A stretch of DNA of 64,000 nucleotides from Cladorhizidae sp. MBARI D1340-BT2 (Eukaryota; Porifera; Demospongiae; Poecilosclerida; Cladorhizidae), in contig JAQNBH010000013.1 of assembly GCA_028752905.1 (NCBI GenBank), positions 12,328,897 to 12,392,896 on the forward strand, given 5' to 3'. The position numbers and the translations under genes were made by a program. Numbering within the stretch: the first letter of the stretch is position 1; every line of letters begins with the position of its first letter. The notes below the pieces were generated by a model that worked only from the letters and a program-made list of their open reading frames with translations, did no database searches and had not been told where the DNA came from. Positions 28,401 through 43,400 of the stretch are shown in pieces.

Positions 28401-31400
28401 CTACAGAAGTGACCTGCTATCTGCATGTAAATTAATCAACCCCAGATAGTCTAGATGCCTACTACAGAAGTGACCTGGCCAATGCCTATCTGCATGTATA
28501 TTAATCAACCCCAGATAATCTAGATACCTACTACAGAAGTGACCTGGCCAATGCCTATCTGCATGTACATTAATCAACCCCAGATAGTTTAGATGCCTAC
28601 TACAGAAGTGACCTGGCCAATGCCTATCTGCATGTATATTAATCAACCCCAGATAGTCTAGATACCCACTACAGAAGTGACCTGGCCAATGCCTATCTGC
28701 ATGTACATTAATCAACCCCAGATAGTTTAGATGCCTACTACAGAAGTGACCTGGCCAATGCCTATCTGCATGTACATTAATCAACCCCAGATAGTTTAAT
28801 GAGAGTGACCTGGCCAATGCCTATCTGCATGTAAATTAATCAACACCAGATAGTCTAGATGCCTACTACAGAAGTGACCTGGCCAATGCCTATCTGCATG
28901 TACATTAATCAACCCCAGATAGTCTAGATGCCTACTACAGAAGTGACCTGGCCAATGCCTACCTGCATGTGTAAATTAATCAACCCCAAATAGTCTAGAT
29001 ACCTACTACAGAAGTGACCTGCTATCTGCATGTAAATTAATCAACCCCAGATAGTCTAGATGTCTACTACAGAAGTGACCTGGCCAATGCCTATCTGCAT
29101 GTATATTAATCAACCCCAGATAGTCTAGATACCCACTACAGAAGTGACCTGGCCAATGCCTATCTGCATGTACATTAATCAACCCCAGATAGTTTAGATG
29201 CCTACTACAGAAGTGACCTGGCCAATGCCTATCTGCATGTACATTAATCAACCCCAGATAGTCTAGATGCCTACTACAGAAGTGACCTGGCCAATGCCTA
29301 TCTGCATGTACATTAATCAACCCCAGATAGTCTAGATGCCTACTACAGAAGTGACCTGCTATCTGCATGTAAATTAATCAACCCCAGATAGTCTAGATGC
29401 CTACTACAGAAGTGACCTGGCCAATGCCTATCTGCATGTATATTAATCAACCCCAGATAGTCTAGATACCTACTACAGAAGTGACGTGGCCAATGCCTAT
29501 CTGCATGTACATTAATCAACCCCAGATAGTCTAGATGCCTACTACAGAAGTGACCTGGCCAATGCCTATCTGCATGTACATTAATCAACCCCAGATAGTC
29601 TAGATGCCTACTACAGAAGTGACCTGGCCAATGCCTACCTGCATGTGTAAATTAATCAACCCCAAATAGTCTAGATACCTACTACAGAAGCGACCTGCTA
29701 TCTGCATGTAAATTAATCAACCCCAGATAGTCTAGATGCCTACTACAGAAGTGACCTGGCCAATGCCTATCTGCATGTATATTAATCAACCCCAGATAGT
29801 CTAGATACCCACTACAGAAGTGACCTGGCCAATGCCTATCTGCATGTACATTAATCAACCCCAGATAGTTTAGATGCCTACTACAGAAGTGACCTGGCCA
29901 ATGCCTATCTGCATGTAAATTAATCAACCCCAGATAGTCTAGATGCCTACTACAGAAGTGACCTGGCCAATGCCTATCTGCATGTACATTAATCAACCCC
30001 AGATAGTCTAGATGCCGAAGTGACCTGGCCAATGCCTACCTGCATGTAAATTAATCAACCCCAGATAGTCTAGATGCCTACTACAGAAGTGACCTGACCA
30101 ATGCCTATCTGCATGTATATTAATCAACCCCAGATAGTTTAGATGCCTACTACAGAAGTGACCTGGCCAATGCCTATCTGCATCTACATTAATCAACCCC
30201 AGATAGTCTAGATGCCTACTACAGAAGTGACCTGGCCAATGCCTATCTGCATGTATATTAATCAACCCCAGATAGTCTAGATACCCACTACAGAAGTGAC
30301 CTGGCCAATGCCTATCTGCATGTACATTAATCAACCCCAGATAGTTTAGATGCCTACTACAGAAGTGACCTGGCCAATGCCTATCTGCATGTAAATTAAT
30401 CAACCCCAGATAGTCTAGATGCCTACTACAGAAGTGACCTGGCCAATGCCTATCTGCATGTACATTAATCAACCCCAGATAGTCTAGATGCCGAAGTGAC
30501 CTGGCCAATGCCTACCTGCATGTAAATTAATCAACCCCAGATAGTCTAGATGCCTACTACAGAAGTGACCTGACCAATGCCTATCTGCATGTATATTAAT
30601 CAACCCCAGATAGTTTAGATGCCTACTACAGAAGTGACCTGGCCAATGCCTATCTGCATCTACATTAATCAACCCCAGATAGTCTAGATGCCTACTACAG
30701 AAGTGACCTGGCCAATGCCTATCTGCATGTATATTAATCAACCCCAGATAGTTTAGATGCCTACTACAGAAGTGACCTGGCCAATGCCTATCTGCATCTA
30801 CATTAATCAACCCCAGATAGTCTAGATGCCTACTACAGAAGTGACCTGGCCAATGCCTATCTGCATGTAAATTAATCAACCCCAGATAGTCTAGATGTCT
30901 ACTACAGAAGTGACCTGGCCAATGCCTATCTGCATGTACATTAATCAACACCAGATAGTCTAGATACCTACTACAGAAGTGACCTGGCCAATACCTACCT
31001 GCGTGTAAATTAATCAACCCCAGATAGTCTAGATGCCTACTATGGAAGTGACCTGGCCCATGCCTACCTGCATGTACATTAATCAACCCCAGATAGTCTA
31101 GATACCTACTACAGAAGTGACCTGGCCAATGCCTATCTGCATGTACATTAATCAACCCCAGATAGTCTAGATGCCTACTACAGAAGTGACCTGGCCAATG
31201 CCTATCTGCATGTACATTAATCAACCCCAGATAGTCTAGATGCCTACTACAGAAGTGACCTGCTATCTGCATGTAAATTAATCAACCCCAGATAGTCTAG
31301 ATGCCTACTACAGAAGTGACCTGGCCAATGCCTATCTGCATGTATATTAATCAACCCCAGATAATCTAGATACCTACTACAGAAGTGACCTGGCCAATGC

Positions 31401-34400
31401 CTATCTGCATGTACATTAATCAACCCCAGATAGTTTAGATGCCTACTACAGAAGTGACCTGGCCAATGCCTATCTGCATGTATATTAATCAACCCCAGAT
31501 AGTCTAGATACCCACTACAGAAGTGACCTGGCCAATGCCTATCTGCATGTACATTAATCAACCCCAGATAGTTTAGATGCCTACTACAGAAGTGACCTGG
31601 CCAATGCCTATCTGCATGTACATTAATCAACCCCAGATAGTTTAGATGAGAGTGACCTGGCCAATGCCTATCTGCATGTAAATTAATCAACACCAGATAG
31701 TCTAGATACCCACTACAGAAGTGACCTGGCCAATGCCTATCTGCATGTACATTAATCAACCCCAGATAGTTTAGATGCCTACTACAGAAGTGACCTGGCC
31801 AATGCCTATCTGCATGTAAATTAATCAACCCCAGATAGTCTAGATGCCTACTACAGAAGTGACCTGGCCAATGCCTACCTGCATGTGTAAATTAATCAAC
31901 CCCAAATAGTCTAGATACCTACTACAGAAGCGACCTGCTATCTGCATGTAAATTAATCAACCCCAGATAGTCTAGATGCCTACTACAGAAGTGACCTGAC
32001 CAATGCCTATCTGCATGTATATTAATCAACCCCAGATAGTTTAGATGCCTACTACAGAAGTGACCTGGCCAATGCCTATCTGCATCTACATTAATCAACC
32101 CCAGATAGTCTAGATGCCTACTACAGAAGTGACCTGGCCAATGCCTATCTGCATGTATATTAATCAACCCCAGATAGTCTAGATACCCACTACAGAAGTG
32201 ACCTGGCCAATGCCTATCTGCATGTACATTAATCAACCCCAGATAGTTTAGATGCCTACTACAGAAGTGACCTGGCCAATGCCTATCTGCATGTAAATTA
32301 ATCAACCCCAGATAGTCTAGATGCCTACTACAGAAGTGACCTGGCCAATGCCTATCTGCATGTACATTAATCAACCCCAGATAGTCTAGATGCCGAAGTG
32401 ACCTGGCCAATGCCTACCTGCATGTAAATTAATCAACCCCAGATAGTCTAGATGCCTACTACAGAAGTGACCTGACCAATGCCTATCTGCATGTATATTA
32501 ATCAACCCCAGATAGTTTAGATGCCTACTACAGAAGTGACCTGGCCAATGCCTATCTGCATCTACATTAATCAACCCCAGATAGTCTAGATGCCTACTAC
32601 AGAAGTGACCTGGCCAATGCCTATCTGCATGTATATTAATCAACCCCAGATAGTTTAGATGCCTACTACAGAAGTGACCTGGCCAATGCCTATCTGCATC
32701 TACATTAATCAACCCCAGATAGTCTAGATGCCTACTACAGAAGTGACCTGGCCAATGCCTATCTGCATGTAAATTAATCAACCCCAGATAGTCTAGATGT
32801 CTACTACAGAAGTGACCTGGCCAATGCCTATCTGCATGTACATTAATCAACACCAGATAGTCTAGATACCTACTACAGAAGTGACCTGGCCAATACCTAC
32901 CTGCGTGTAAATTAATCAACCCCAGATAGTCTAGATGCCTACTATGGAAGTGACCTGGCCCATGCCTACCTGCATGTACATTAATCAACCCCAGATAGTC
33001 TAGATACCTACTACAGAAGTGACCTGGCCAATGCCTATCTGCATGTACATTAATCAACCCCAGATAGTCTAGATGCCTACTACAGAAGTGACCTGGCCAA
33101 TGCCTATCTGCATGTACATTAATCAACCCCAGATAGTCTAGATGCCTACTACAGAAGTGACCTGCTATCTGCATGTAAATTAATCAACCCCAGATAGTCT
33201 AGATGCCTACTACAGAAGTGACCTGGCCAATGCCTATCTGCATGTATATTAATCAACCCCAGATAATCTAGATACCTACTACAGAAGTGACCTGGCCAAT
33301 GCCTATCTGCATGTACATTAATCAACCCCAGATAGTTTAGATGCCTACTACAGAAGTGACCTGGCCAATGCCTATCTGCATGTATATTAATCAACCCCAG
33401 ATAGTCTAGATACCCACTACAGAAGTGACCTGGCCAATGCCTATCTGCATGTACATTAATCAACCCCAGATAGTTTAGATGCCTACTACAGAAGTGACCT
33501 GGCCAATGCCTATCTGCATGTACATTAATCAACCCCAGATAGTTTAGATGAGAGTGACCTGGCCAATGCCTATCTGCATGTAAATTAATCAACACCAGAT
33601 AGTCTAGATGCCTACTACAGAAGTGACCTGGCCAATGCCTATCTGCATGTACATTAATCAACCCCAGATAGTCTAGATGCCTACTACAGAAGTGACCTGG
33701 CCAATGCCTACCTGCATGTGTAAATTAATCAACCCCAAATAGTCTAGATACCTACTACAGAAGTGACCTGCTATCTGCATGTAAATTAATCAACCCCAGA
33801 TAGTCTAGATGTCTACTACAGAAGTGACCTGGCCAATGCCTATCTGCATGTATATTAATCAACCCCAGATAGTCTAGATACCCACTACAGAAGTGACCTG
33901 GCCAATGCCTATCTGCATGTACATTAATCAACCCCAGATAGTTTAGATGCCTACTACAGAAGTGACCTGGCCAATGCCTATCTGCATGTACATTAATCAA
34001 CCCCAGATAGTCTAGATGCCTACTACAGAAGTGACCTGGCCAATGCCTATCTGCATGTACATTAATCAACCCCAGATAGTCTAGATGCCTACTACAGAAG
34101 TGACCTGCTATCTGCATGTAAATTAATCAACCCCAGATAGTCTAGATGCCTACTACAGAAGTGACCTGGCCAATGCCTATCTGCATGTATATTAATCAAC
34201 CCCAGATAATCTAGATACCTACTACAGAAGTGACCTGGCCAATGCCTATCTGCATGTACATTAATCAACCCCAGATAGTTTAGATGCCTACTACAGAAGT
34301 GACCTGGCCAATGCCTATCTGCATGTATATTAATCAACCCCAGATAGTCTAGATACCCACTACAGAAGTGACCTGGCCAATGCCTATCTGCATGTACATT

Positions 34401-37400
34401 AATCAACCCCAGATAGTTTAGATGCCTACTACAGAAGTGACCTGGCCAATGCCTATCTGCATGTACATTAATCAACCCCAGATAGTTTAGATGAGAGTGA
34501 CCTGGCCAATGCCTATCTGCATGTAAATTAATCAACACCAGATAGTCTAGATGCCTACTACAGAAGTGACCTGGCCAATGCCTATCTGCATGTACATTAA
34601 TCAACCCCAGATAGTCTAGATGCCTACTACAGAAGTGACCTGGCCAATGCCTACCTGCATGTGTAAATTAATCAACCCCAAATAGTCTAGATACCTACTA
34701 CAGAAGTGACCTGCTATCTGCATGTAAATTAATCAACCCCAGATAGTCTAGATGTCTACTACAGAAGTGACCTGGCCAATGCCTATCTGCATGTATATTA
34801 ATCAACCCCAGATAGTCTAGATACCCACTACAGAAGTGACCTGGCCAATGCCTATCTGCATGTACATTAATCAACCCCAGATAGTTTAGATGCCTACTAC
34901 AGAAGTGACCTGGCCAATGCCTATCTGCATGTACATTAATCAACCCCAGATAGTCTAGATGCCTACTACAGAAGTGACCTGGCCAATGCCTATCTGCATG
35001 TACATTAATCAACCCCAGATAGTCTAGATGCCTACTACAGAAGTGACCTGCTATCTGCATGTAAATTAATCAACCCCAGATAGTCTAGATGCCTACTACA
35101 GAAGTGACCTGGCCAATGCCTATCTGCATGTATATTAATCAACCCCAGATAGTCTAGATACCTACTACAGAAGTGACGTGGCCAATGCCTATCTGCATGT
35201 ACATTAATCAACCCCAGATAGTCTAGATGCCTACTACAGAAGTGACCTGGCCAATGCCTATCTGCATGTACATTAATCAACCCCAGATAGTCTAGATGCC
35301 TACTACAGAAGTGACCTGGCCAATGCCTACCTGCATGTGTAAATTAATCAACCCCAAATAGTCTAGATACCTACTACAGAAGCGACCTGCTATCTGCATG
35401 TAAATTAATCAACCCCAGATAGTCTAGATGCCTACTACAGAAGTGACCTGGCCAATGCCTATCTGCATGTATATTAATCAACCCCAGATAGTCTAGATAC
35501 CCACTACAGAAGTGACCTGGCCAATGCCTATCTGCATGTACATTAATCAACCCCAGATAGTTTAGATGCCTACTACAGAAGTGACCTGGCCAATGCCTAT
35601 CTGCATGTAAATTAATCAACCCCAGATAGTCTAGATGCCTACTACAGAAGTGACCTGGCCAATGCCTACCTGCATGTGTAAATTAATCAACCCCAAATAG
35701 TCTAGATACCTACTACAGAAGCGACCTGCTATCTGCATGTAAATTAATCAACCCCAGATAGTCTAGATGCCTACTACAGAAGTGACCTGACCAATGCCTA
35801 TCTGCATGTATATTAATCAACCCCAGATAGTTTAGATGCCTACTACAGAAGTGACCTGGCCAATGCCTATCTGCATCTACATTAATCAACCCCAGATAGT
35901 CTAGATGCCTACTACAGAAGTGACCTGGCCAATGCCTATCTGCATGTATATTAATCAACCCCAGATAGTCTAGATACCCACTACAGAAGTGACCTGGCCA
36001 ATGCCTATCTGCATGTACATTAATCAACCCCAGATAGTTTAGATGCCTACTACAGAAGTGACCTGGCCAATGCCTATCTGCATGTAAATTAATCAACCCC
36101 AGATAGTCTAGATGCCTACTACAGAAGTGACCTGGCCAATGCCTATCTGCATGTACATTAATCAACCCCAGATAGTCTAGATGCCGAAGTGACCTGGCCA
36201 ATGCCTACCTGCATGTAAATTAATCAACCCCAGATAGTCTAGATGCCTACTACAGAAGTGACCTGACCAATGCCTATCTGCATGTATATTAATCAACCCC
36301 AGATAGTTTAGATGCCTACTACAGAAGTGACCTGGCCAATGCCTATCTGCATCTACATTAATCAACCCCAGATAGTCTAGATGCCTACTACAGAAGTGAC
36401 CTGGCCAATGCCTATCTGCATGTATATTAATCAACCCCAGATAGTCTAGATACCCACTACAGAAGTGACCTGGCCAATGCCTATCTGCATGTACATTAAT
36501 CAACCCCAGATAGTCTAGATGCCTACTACAGAAGTGACCTGGCCAATGCCTACCTGCATGTGTAAATTAATCAACCCCAAATAGTCTAGATACCTACTAC
36601 AGAAGTGACCTGCTATCTGCATGTAAATTAATCAACCCCAGATAGTCTAGATGTCTACTACAGAAGTGACCTGGCCAATGCCTATCTGCATGTATATTAA
36701 TCAACCCCAGATAGTCTAGATACCCACTACAGAAGTGACCTGGCCAATGCCTATCTGCATGTACATTAATCAACCCCAGATAGTTTAGATGCCTACTACA
36801 GAAGTGACCTGGCCAATGCCTATCTGCATGTACATTAATCAACCCCAGATAGTCTAGATGCCTACTACAGAAGTGACCTGGCCAATGCCTATCTGCATGT
36901 ACATTAATCAACCCCAGATAGTCTAGATGCCTACTACAGAAGTGACCTGCTATCTGCATGTAAATTAATCAACCCCAGATAGTCTAGATGCCTACTACAG
37001 AAGTGACCTGGCCAATGCCTATCTGCATGTATATTAATCAACCCCAGATAGTCTAGATACCTACTACAGAAGTGACGTGGCCAATGCCTATCTGCATGTA
37101 CATTAATCAACCCCAGATAGTCTAGATGCCTACTACAGAAGTGACCTGGCCAATGCCTATCTGCATGTACATTAATCAACCCCAGATAGTCTAGATGCCT
37201 ACTACAGAAGTGACCTGGCCAATGCCTACCTGCATGTGTAAATTAATCAACCCCAAATAGTCTAGATACCTACTACAGAAGCGACCTGCTATCTGCATGT
37301 AAATTAATCAACCCCAGATAGTCTAGATGCCTACTACAGAAGTGACCTGGCCAATGCCTATCTGCATGTATATTAATCAACCCCAGATAGTCTAGATACC

Positions 37401-40400
37401 CACTACAGAAGTGACCTGGCCAATGCCTATCTGCATGTACATTAATCAACCCCAGATAGTTTAGATGCCTACTACAGAAGTGACCTGGCCAATGCCTATC
37501 TGCATGTAAATTAATCAACCCCAGATAGTCTAGACGCCTACTACAGAAGTGACCTGGCCAATGCCTATCTGCATGTACATTAATCAACCCCAGATAGTCT
37601 AGATGCCGAAGTGACCTGGCCAATGCCTACCTGCATGTAAATTAATCAACCCCAGATAGTCTAGATGCCTACTACAGAAGTGACCTGACCAATGCCTATC
37701 TGCATGTATATTAATCAACCCCAGATAGTTTAGATGCCTACTACAGAAGTGACCTGGCCAATGCCTATCTGCATCTACATTAATCAACCCCAGATAGTCT
37801 AGATGCCTACTACAGAAGTGACCTGGCCAATGCCTATCTGCATGTATATTAATCAACCCCAGATAGTCTAGATACCCACTACAGAAGTGACCTGGCCAAT
37901 GCCTATCTGCATGTACATTAATCAACCCCAGATAGTTTAGATGCCTACTACAGAAGTGACCTGGCCAATGCCTATCTGCATGTAAATTAATCAACCCCAG
38001 ATAGTCTAGATGCCTACTACAGAAGTGACCTGGCCAATGCCTATCTGCATGTACATTAATCAACCCCAGATAGTCTAGATGCCGAAGTGACCTGGCCAAT
38101 GCCTACCTGCATGTAAATTAATCAACCCCAGATAGTCTAGATGCCTACTACAGAAGTGACCTGACCAATGCCTATCTGCATGTATATTAATCAACCCCAG
38201 ATAGTTTAGATGCCTACTACAGAAGTGACCTGGCCAATGCCTATCTGCATCTACATTAATCAACCCCAGATAGTCTAGATGCCTACTACAGAAGTGACCT
38301 GGCCAATGCCTATCTGCATGTATATTAATCAACCCCAGATAGTTTAGATGCCTACTACAGAAGTGACCTGGCCAATGCCTATCTGCATCTACATTAATCA
38401 ACCCCAGATAGTCTAGATGCCTACTACAGAAGTGACCTGGCCAATGCCTATCTGCATGTAAATTAATCAACCCCAGATAGTCTAGATGTCTACTACAGAA
38501 GTGACCTGGCCAATGCCTATCTGCATGTACATTAATCAACACCAGATAGTCTAGATACCTACTACAGAAGTGACCTGGCCAATACCTACCTGCGTGTAAA
38601 TTAATCAACCCCAGATAGTCTAGATGCCTACTATGGAAGTGACCTGGCCCATGCCTACCTGCATGTACATTAATCAACCCCAGATAGTCTAGATACCTAC
38701 TACAGAAGTGACCTGGCCAATGCCTATCTGCATGTACATTAATCAACCCCAGATAGTCTAGATGCCTACTACAGAAGTGACCTGGCCAATGCCTATCTGC
38801 ATGTACATTAATCAACCCCAGATAGTCTAGATGCCTACTACAGAAGTGACCTGCTATCTGCATGTAAATTAATCAACCCCAGATAGTCTAGATGCCTACT
38901 ACAGAAGTGACCTGGCCAATGCCTATCTGCATGTATATTAATCAACCCCAGATAATCTAGATACCTACTACAGAAGTGACCTGGCCAATGCCTATCTGCA
39001 TGTACATTAATCAACCCCAGATAGTTTAGATGCCTACTACAGAAGTGACCTGGCCAATGCCTATCTGCATGTATATTAATCAACCCCAGATAGTCTAGAT
39101 ACCCACTACAGAAGTGACCTGGCCAATGCCTATCTGCATGTACATTAATCAACCCCAGATAGTTTAGATGCCTACTACAGAAGTGACCTGGCCAATGCCT
39201 ATCTGCATGTACATTAATCAACCCCAGATAGTTTAGATGAGAGTGACCTGGCCAATGCCTATCTGCATGTAAATTAATCAACACCAGATAGTCTAGATGC
39301 CTACTACAGAAGTGACCTGGCCAATGCCTATCTGCATGTACATTAATCAACCCCAGATAGTCTAGATGCCTACTACAGAAGTGACCTGGCCAATGCCTAC
39401 CTGCATGTGTAAATTAATCAACCCCAAATAGTCTAGATACCTACTACAGAAGTGACCTGCTATCTGCATGTAAATTAATCAACCCCAGATAGTCTAGATG
39501 TCTACTACAGAAGTGACCTGGCCAATGCCTATCTGCATGTATATTAATCAACCCCAGATAGTCTAGATACCCACTACAGAAGTGACCTGGCCAATGCCTA
39601 TCTGCATGTACATTAATCAACCCCAGATAGTTTAGATGCCTACTACAGAAGTGACCTGGCCAATGCCTATCTGCATGTACATTAATCAACCCCAGATAGT
39701 CTAGATGCCTACTACAGAAGTGACCTGGCCAATGCCTATCTGCATGTACATTAATCAACCCCAGATAGTCTAGATGCCTACTACAGAAGTGACCTGCTAT
39801 CTGCATGTAAATTAATCAACCCCAGATAGTCTAGATGCCTACTACAGAAGTGACCTGGCCAATGCCTATCTGCATGTATATTAATCAACCCCAGATAGTC
39901 TAGATACCTACTACAGAAGTGACGTGGCCAATGCCTATCTGCATGTACATTAATCAACCCCAGATAGTCTAGATGCCTACTACAGAAGTGACCTGGCCAA
40001 TGCCTATCTGCATGTACATTAATCAACCCCAGATAGTCTAGATGCCTACTACAGAAGTGACCTGGCCAATGCCTACCTGCATGTGTAAATTAATCAACCC
40101 CAAATAGTCTAGATACCTACTACAGAAGCGACCTGCTATCTGCATGTAAATTAATCAACCCCAGATAGTCTAGATGCCTACTACAGAAGTGACCTGGCCA
40201 ATGCCTATCTGCATGTATATTAATCAACCCCAGATAGTCTAGATACCCACTACAGAAGTGACCTGGCCAATGCCTATCTGCATGTACATTAATCAACCCC
40301 AGATAGTTTAGATGCCTACTACAGAAGTGACCTGGCCAATGCCTATCTGCATGTAAATTAATCAACCCCAGATAGTCTAGATGCCTACTACAGAAGTGAC

Positions 40401-43400
40401 CTGGCCAATGCCTACCTGCATGTGTAAATTAATCAACCCCAAATAGTCTAGATACCTACTACAGAAGCGACCTGCTATCTGCATGTAAATTAATCAACCC
40501 CAGATAGTCTAGATGCCTACTACAGAAGTGACCTGACCAATGCCTATCTGCATGTATATTAATCAACCCCAGATAGTTTAGATGCCTACTACAGAAGTGA
40601 CCTGGCCAATGCCTATCTGCATCTACATTAATCAACCCCAGATAGTCTAGATGCCTACTACAGAAGTGACCTGGCCAATGCCTATCTGCATGTATATTAA
40701 TCAACCCCAGATAGTCTAGATACCCACTACAGAAGTGACCTGGCCAATGCCTATCTGCATGTACATTAATCAACCCCAGATAGTTTAGATGCCTACTACA
40801 GAAGTGACCTGGCCAATGCCTATCTGCATGTAAATTAATCAACCCCAGATAGTCTAGATGCCTACTACAGAAGTGACCTGGCCAATGCCTATCTGCATGT
40901 ACATTAATCAACCCCAGATAGTCTAGATGCCGAAGTGACCTGGCCAATGCCTACCTGCATGTAAATTAATCAACCCCAGATAGTCTAGATGCCTACTACA
41001 GAAGTGACCTGACCAATGCCTATCTGCATGTATATTAATCAACCCCAGATAGTTTAGATGCCTACTACAGAAGTGACCTGGCCAATGCCTATCTGCATCT
41101 ACATTAATCAACCCCAGATAGTCTAGATGCCTACTACAGAAGTGACCTGGCCAATGCCTATCTGCATGTATATTAATCAACCCCAGATAGTTTAGATGCC
41201 TACTACAGAAGTGACCTGGCCAATGCCTATCTGCATCTACATTAATCAACCCCAGATAGTCTAGATGCCTACTACAGAAGTGACCTGGCCAATGCCTATC
41301 TGCATGTAAATTAATCAACCCCAGATAGTCTAGATGTCTACTACAGAAGTGACCTGGCCAATGCCTATCTGCATGTACATTAATCAACACCAGATAGTCT
41401 AGATACCTACTACAGAAGTGACCTGGCCAATACCTACCTGCGTGTAAATTAATCAACCCCAGATAGTCTAGATGCCTACTATGGAAGTGACCTGGCCCAT
41501 GCCTACCTGCATGTACATTAATCAACCCCAGATAGTCTAGATACCTACTACAGAAGTGACCTGGCCAATGCCTATCTGCATGTACATTAATCAACCCCAG
41601 ATAGTCTAGATGCCTACTACAGAAGTGACCTGGCCAATGCCTATCTGCATGTACATTAATCAACCCCAGATAGTCTAGATGCCTACTACAGAAGTGACCT
41701 GCTATCTGCATGTAAATTAATCAACCCCAGATAGTCTAGATGCCTACTACAGAAGTGACCTGGCCAATGCCTATCTGCATGTATATTAATCAACCCCAGA
41801 TAATCTAGATACCTACTACAGAAGTGACCTGGCCAATGCCTATCTGCATGTACATTAATCAACCCCAGATAGTTTAGATGCCTACTACAGAAGTGACCTG
41901 GCCAATGCCTATCTGCATGTATATTAATCAACCCCAGATAGTCTAGATACCCACTACAGAAGTGACCTGGCCAATGCCTATCTGCATGTACATTAATCAA
42001 CCCCAGATAGTTTAGATGCCTACTACAGAAGTGACCTGGCCAATGCCTATCTGCATGTACATTAATCAACCCCAGATAGTTTAGATGAGAGTGACCTGGC
42101 CAATGCCTATCTGCATGTAAATTAATCAACACCAGATAGTCTAGATGCCTACTACAGAAGTGACCTGGCCAATGCCTATCTGCATGTACATTAATCAACC
42201 CCAGATAGTCTAGATGCCTACTACAGAAGTGACCTGGCCAATGCCTACCTGCATGTGTAAATTAATCAACCCCAAATAGTCTAGATACCTACTACAGAAG
42301 TGACCTGCTATCTGCATGTAAATTAATCAACCCCAGATAGTCTAGATGTCTACTACAGAAGTGACCTGGCCAATGCCTATCTGCATGTATATTAATCAAC
42401 CCCAGATAGTCTAGATACCCACTACAGAAGTGACCTGGCCAATGCCTATCTGCATGTACATTAATCAACCCCAGATAGTTTAGATGCCTACTACAGAAGT
42501 GACCTGGCCAATGCCTATCTGCATGTACATTAATCAACCCCAGATAGTCTAGATGCCTACTACAGAAGTGACCTGGCCAATGCCTATCTGCATGTACATT
42601 AATCAACCCCAGATAGTCTAGATGCCTACTACAGAAGTGACCTGCTATCTGCATGTAAATTAATCAACCCCAGATAGTCTAGATGCCTACTACAGAAGTG
42701 ACCTGGCCAATGCCTATCTGCATGTATATTAATCAACCCCAGATAATCTAGATACCTACTACAGAAGTGACCTGGCCAATGCCTATCTGCATGTACATTA
42801 ATCAACCCCAGATAGTTTAGATGCCTACTACAGAAGTGACCTGGCCAATGCCTATCTGCATGTATATTAATCAACCCCAGATAGTCTAGATACCCACTAC
42901 AGAAGTGACCTGGCCAATGCCTATCTGCATGTACATTAATCAACCCCAGATAGTTTAGATGCCTACTACAGAAGTGACCTGGCCAATGCCTATCTGCATG
43001 TACATTAATCAACCCCAGATAGTTTAGATGAGAGTGACCTGGCCAATGCCTATCTGCATGTAAATTAATCAACACCAGATAGTCTAGATGCCTACTACAG
43101 AAGTGACCTGGCCAATGCCTATCTGCATGTACATTAATCAACCCCAGATAGTCTAGATGCCTACTACAGAAGTGACCTGGCCAATGCCTACCTGCATGTG
43201 TAAATTAATCAACCCCAAATAGTCTAGATACCTACTACAGAAGTGACCTGCTATCTGCATGTAAATTAATCAACCCCAGATAGTCTAGATGTCTACTACA
43301 GAAGTGACCTGGCCAATGCCTATCTGCATGTATATTAATCAACCCCAGATAGTCTAGATACCCACTACAGAAGTGACCTGGCCAATGCCTATCTGCATGT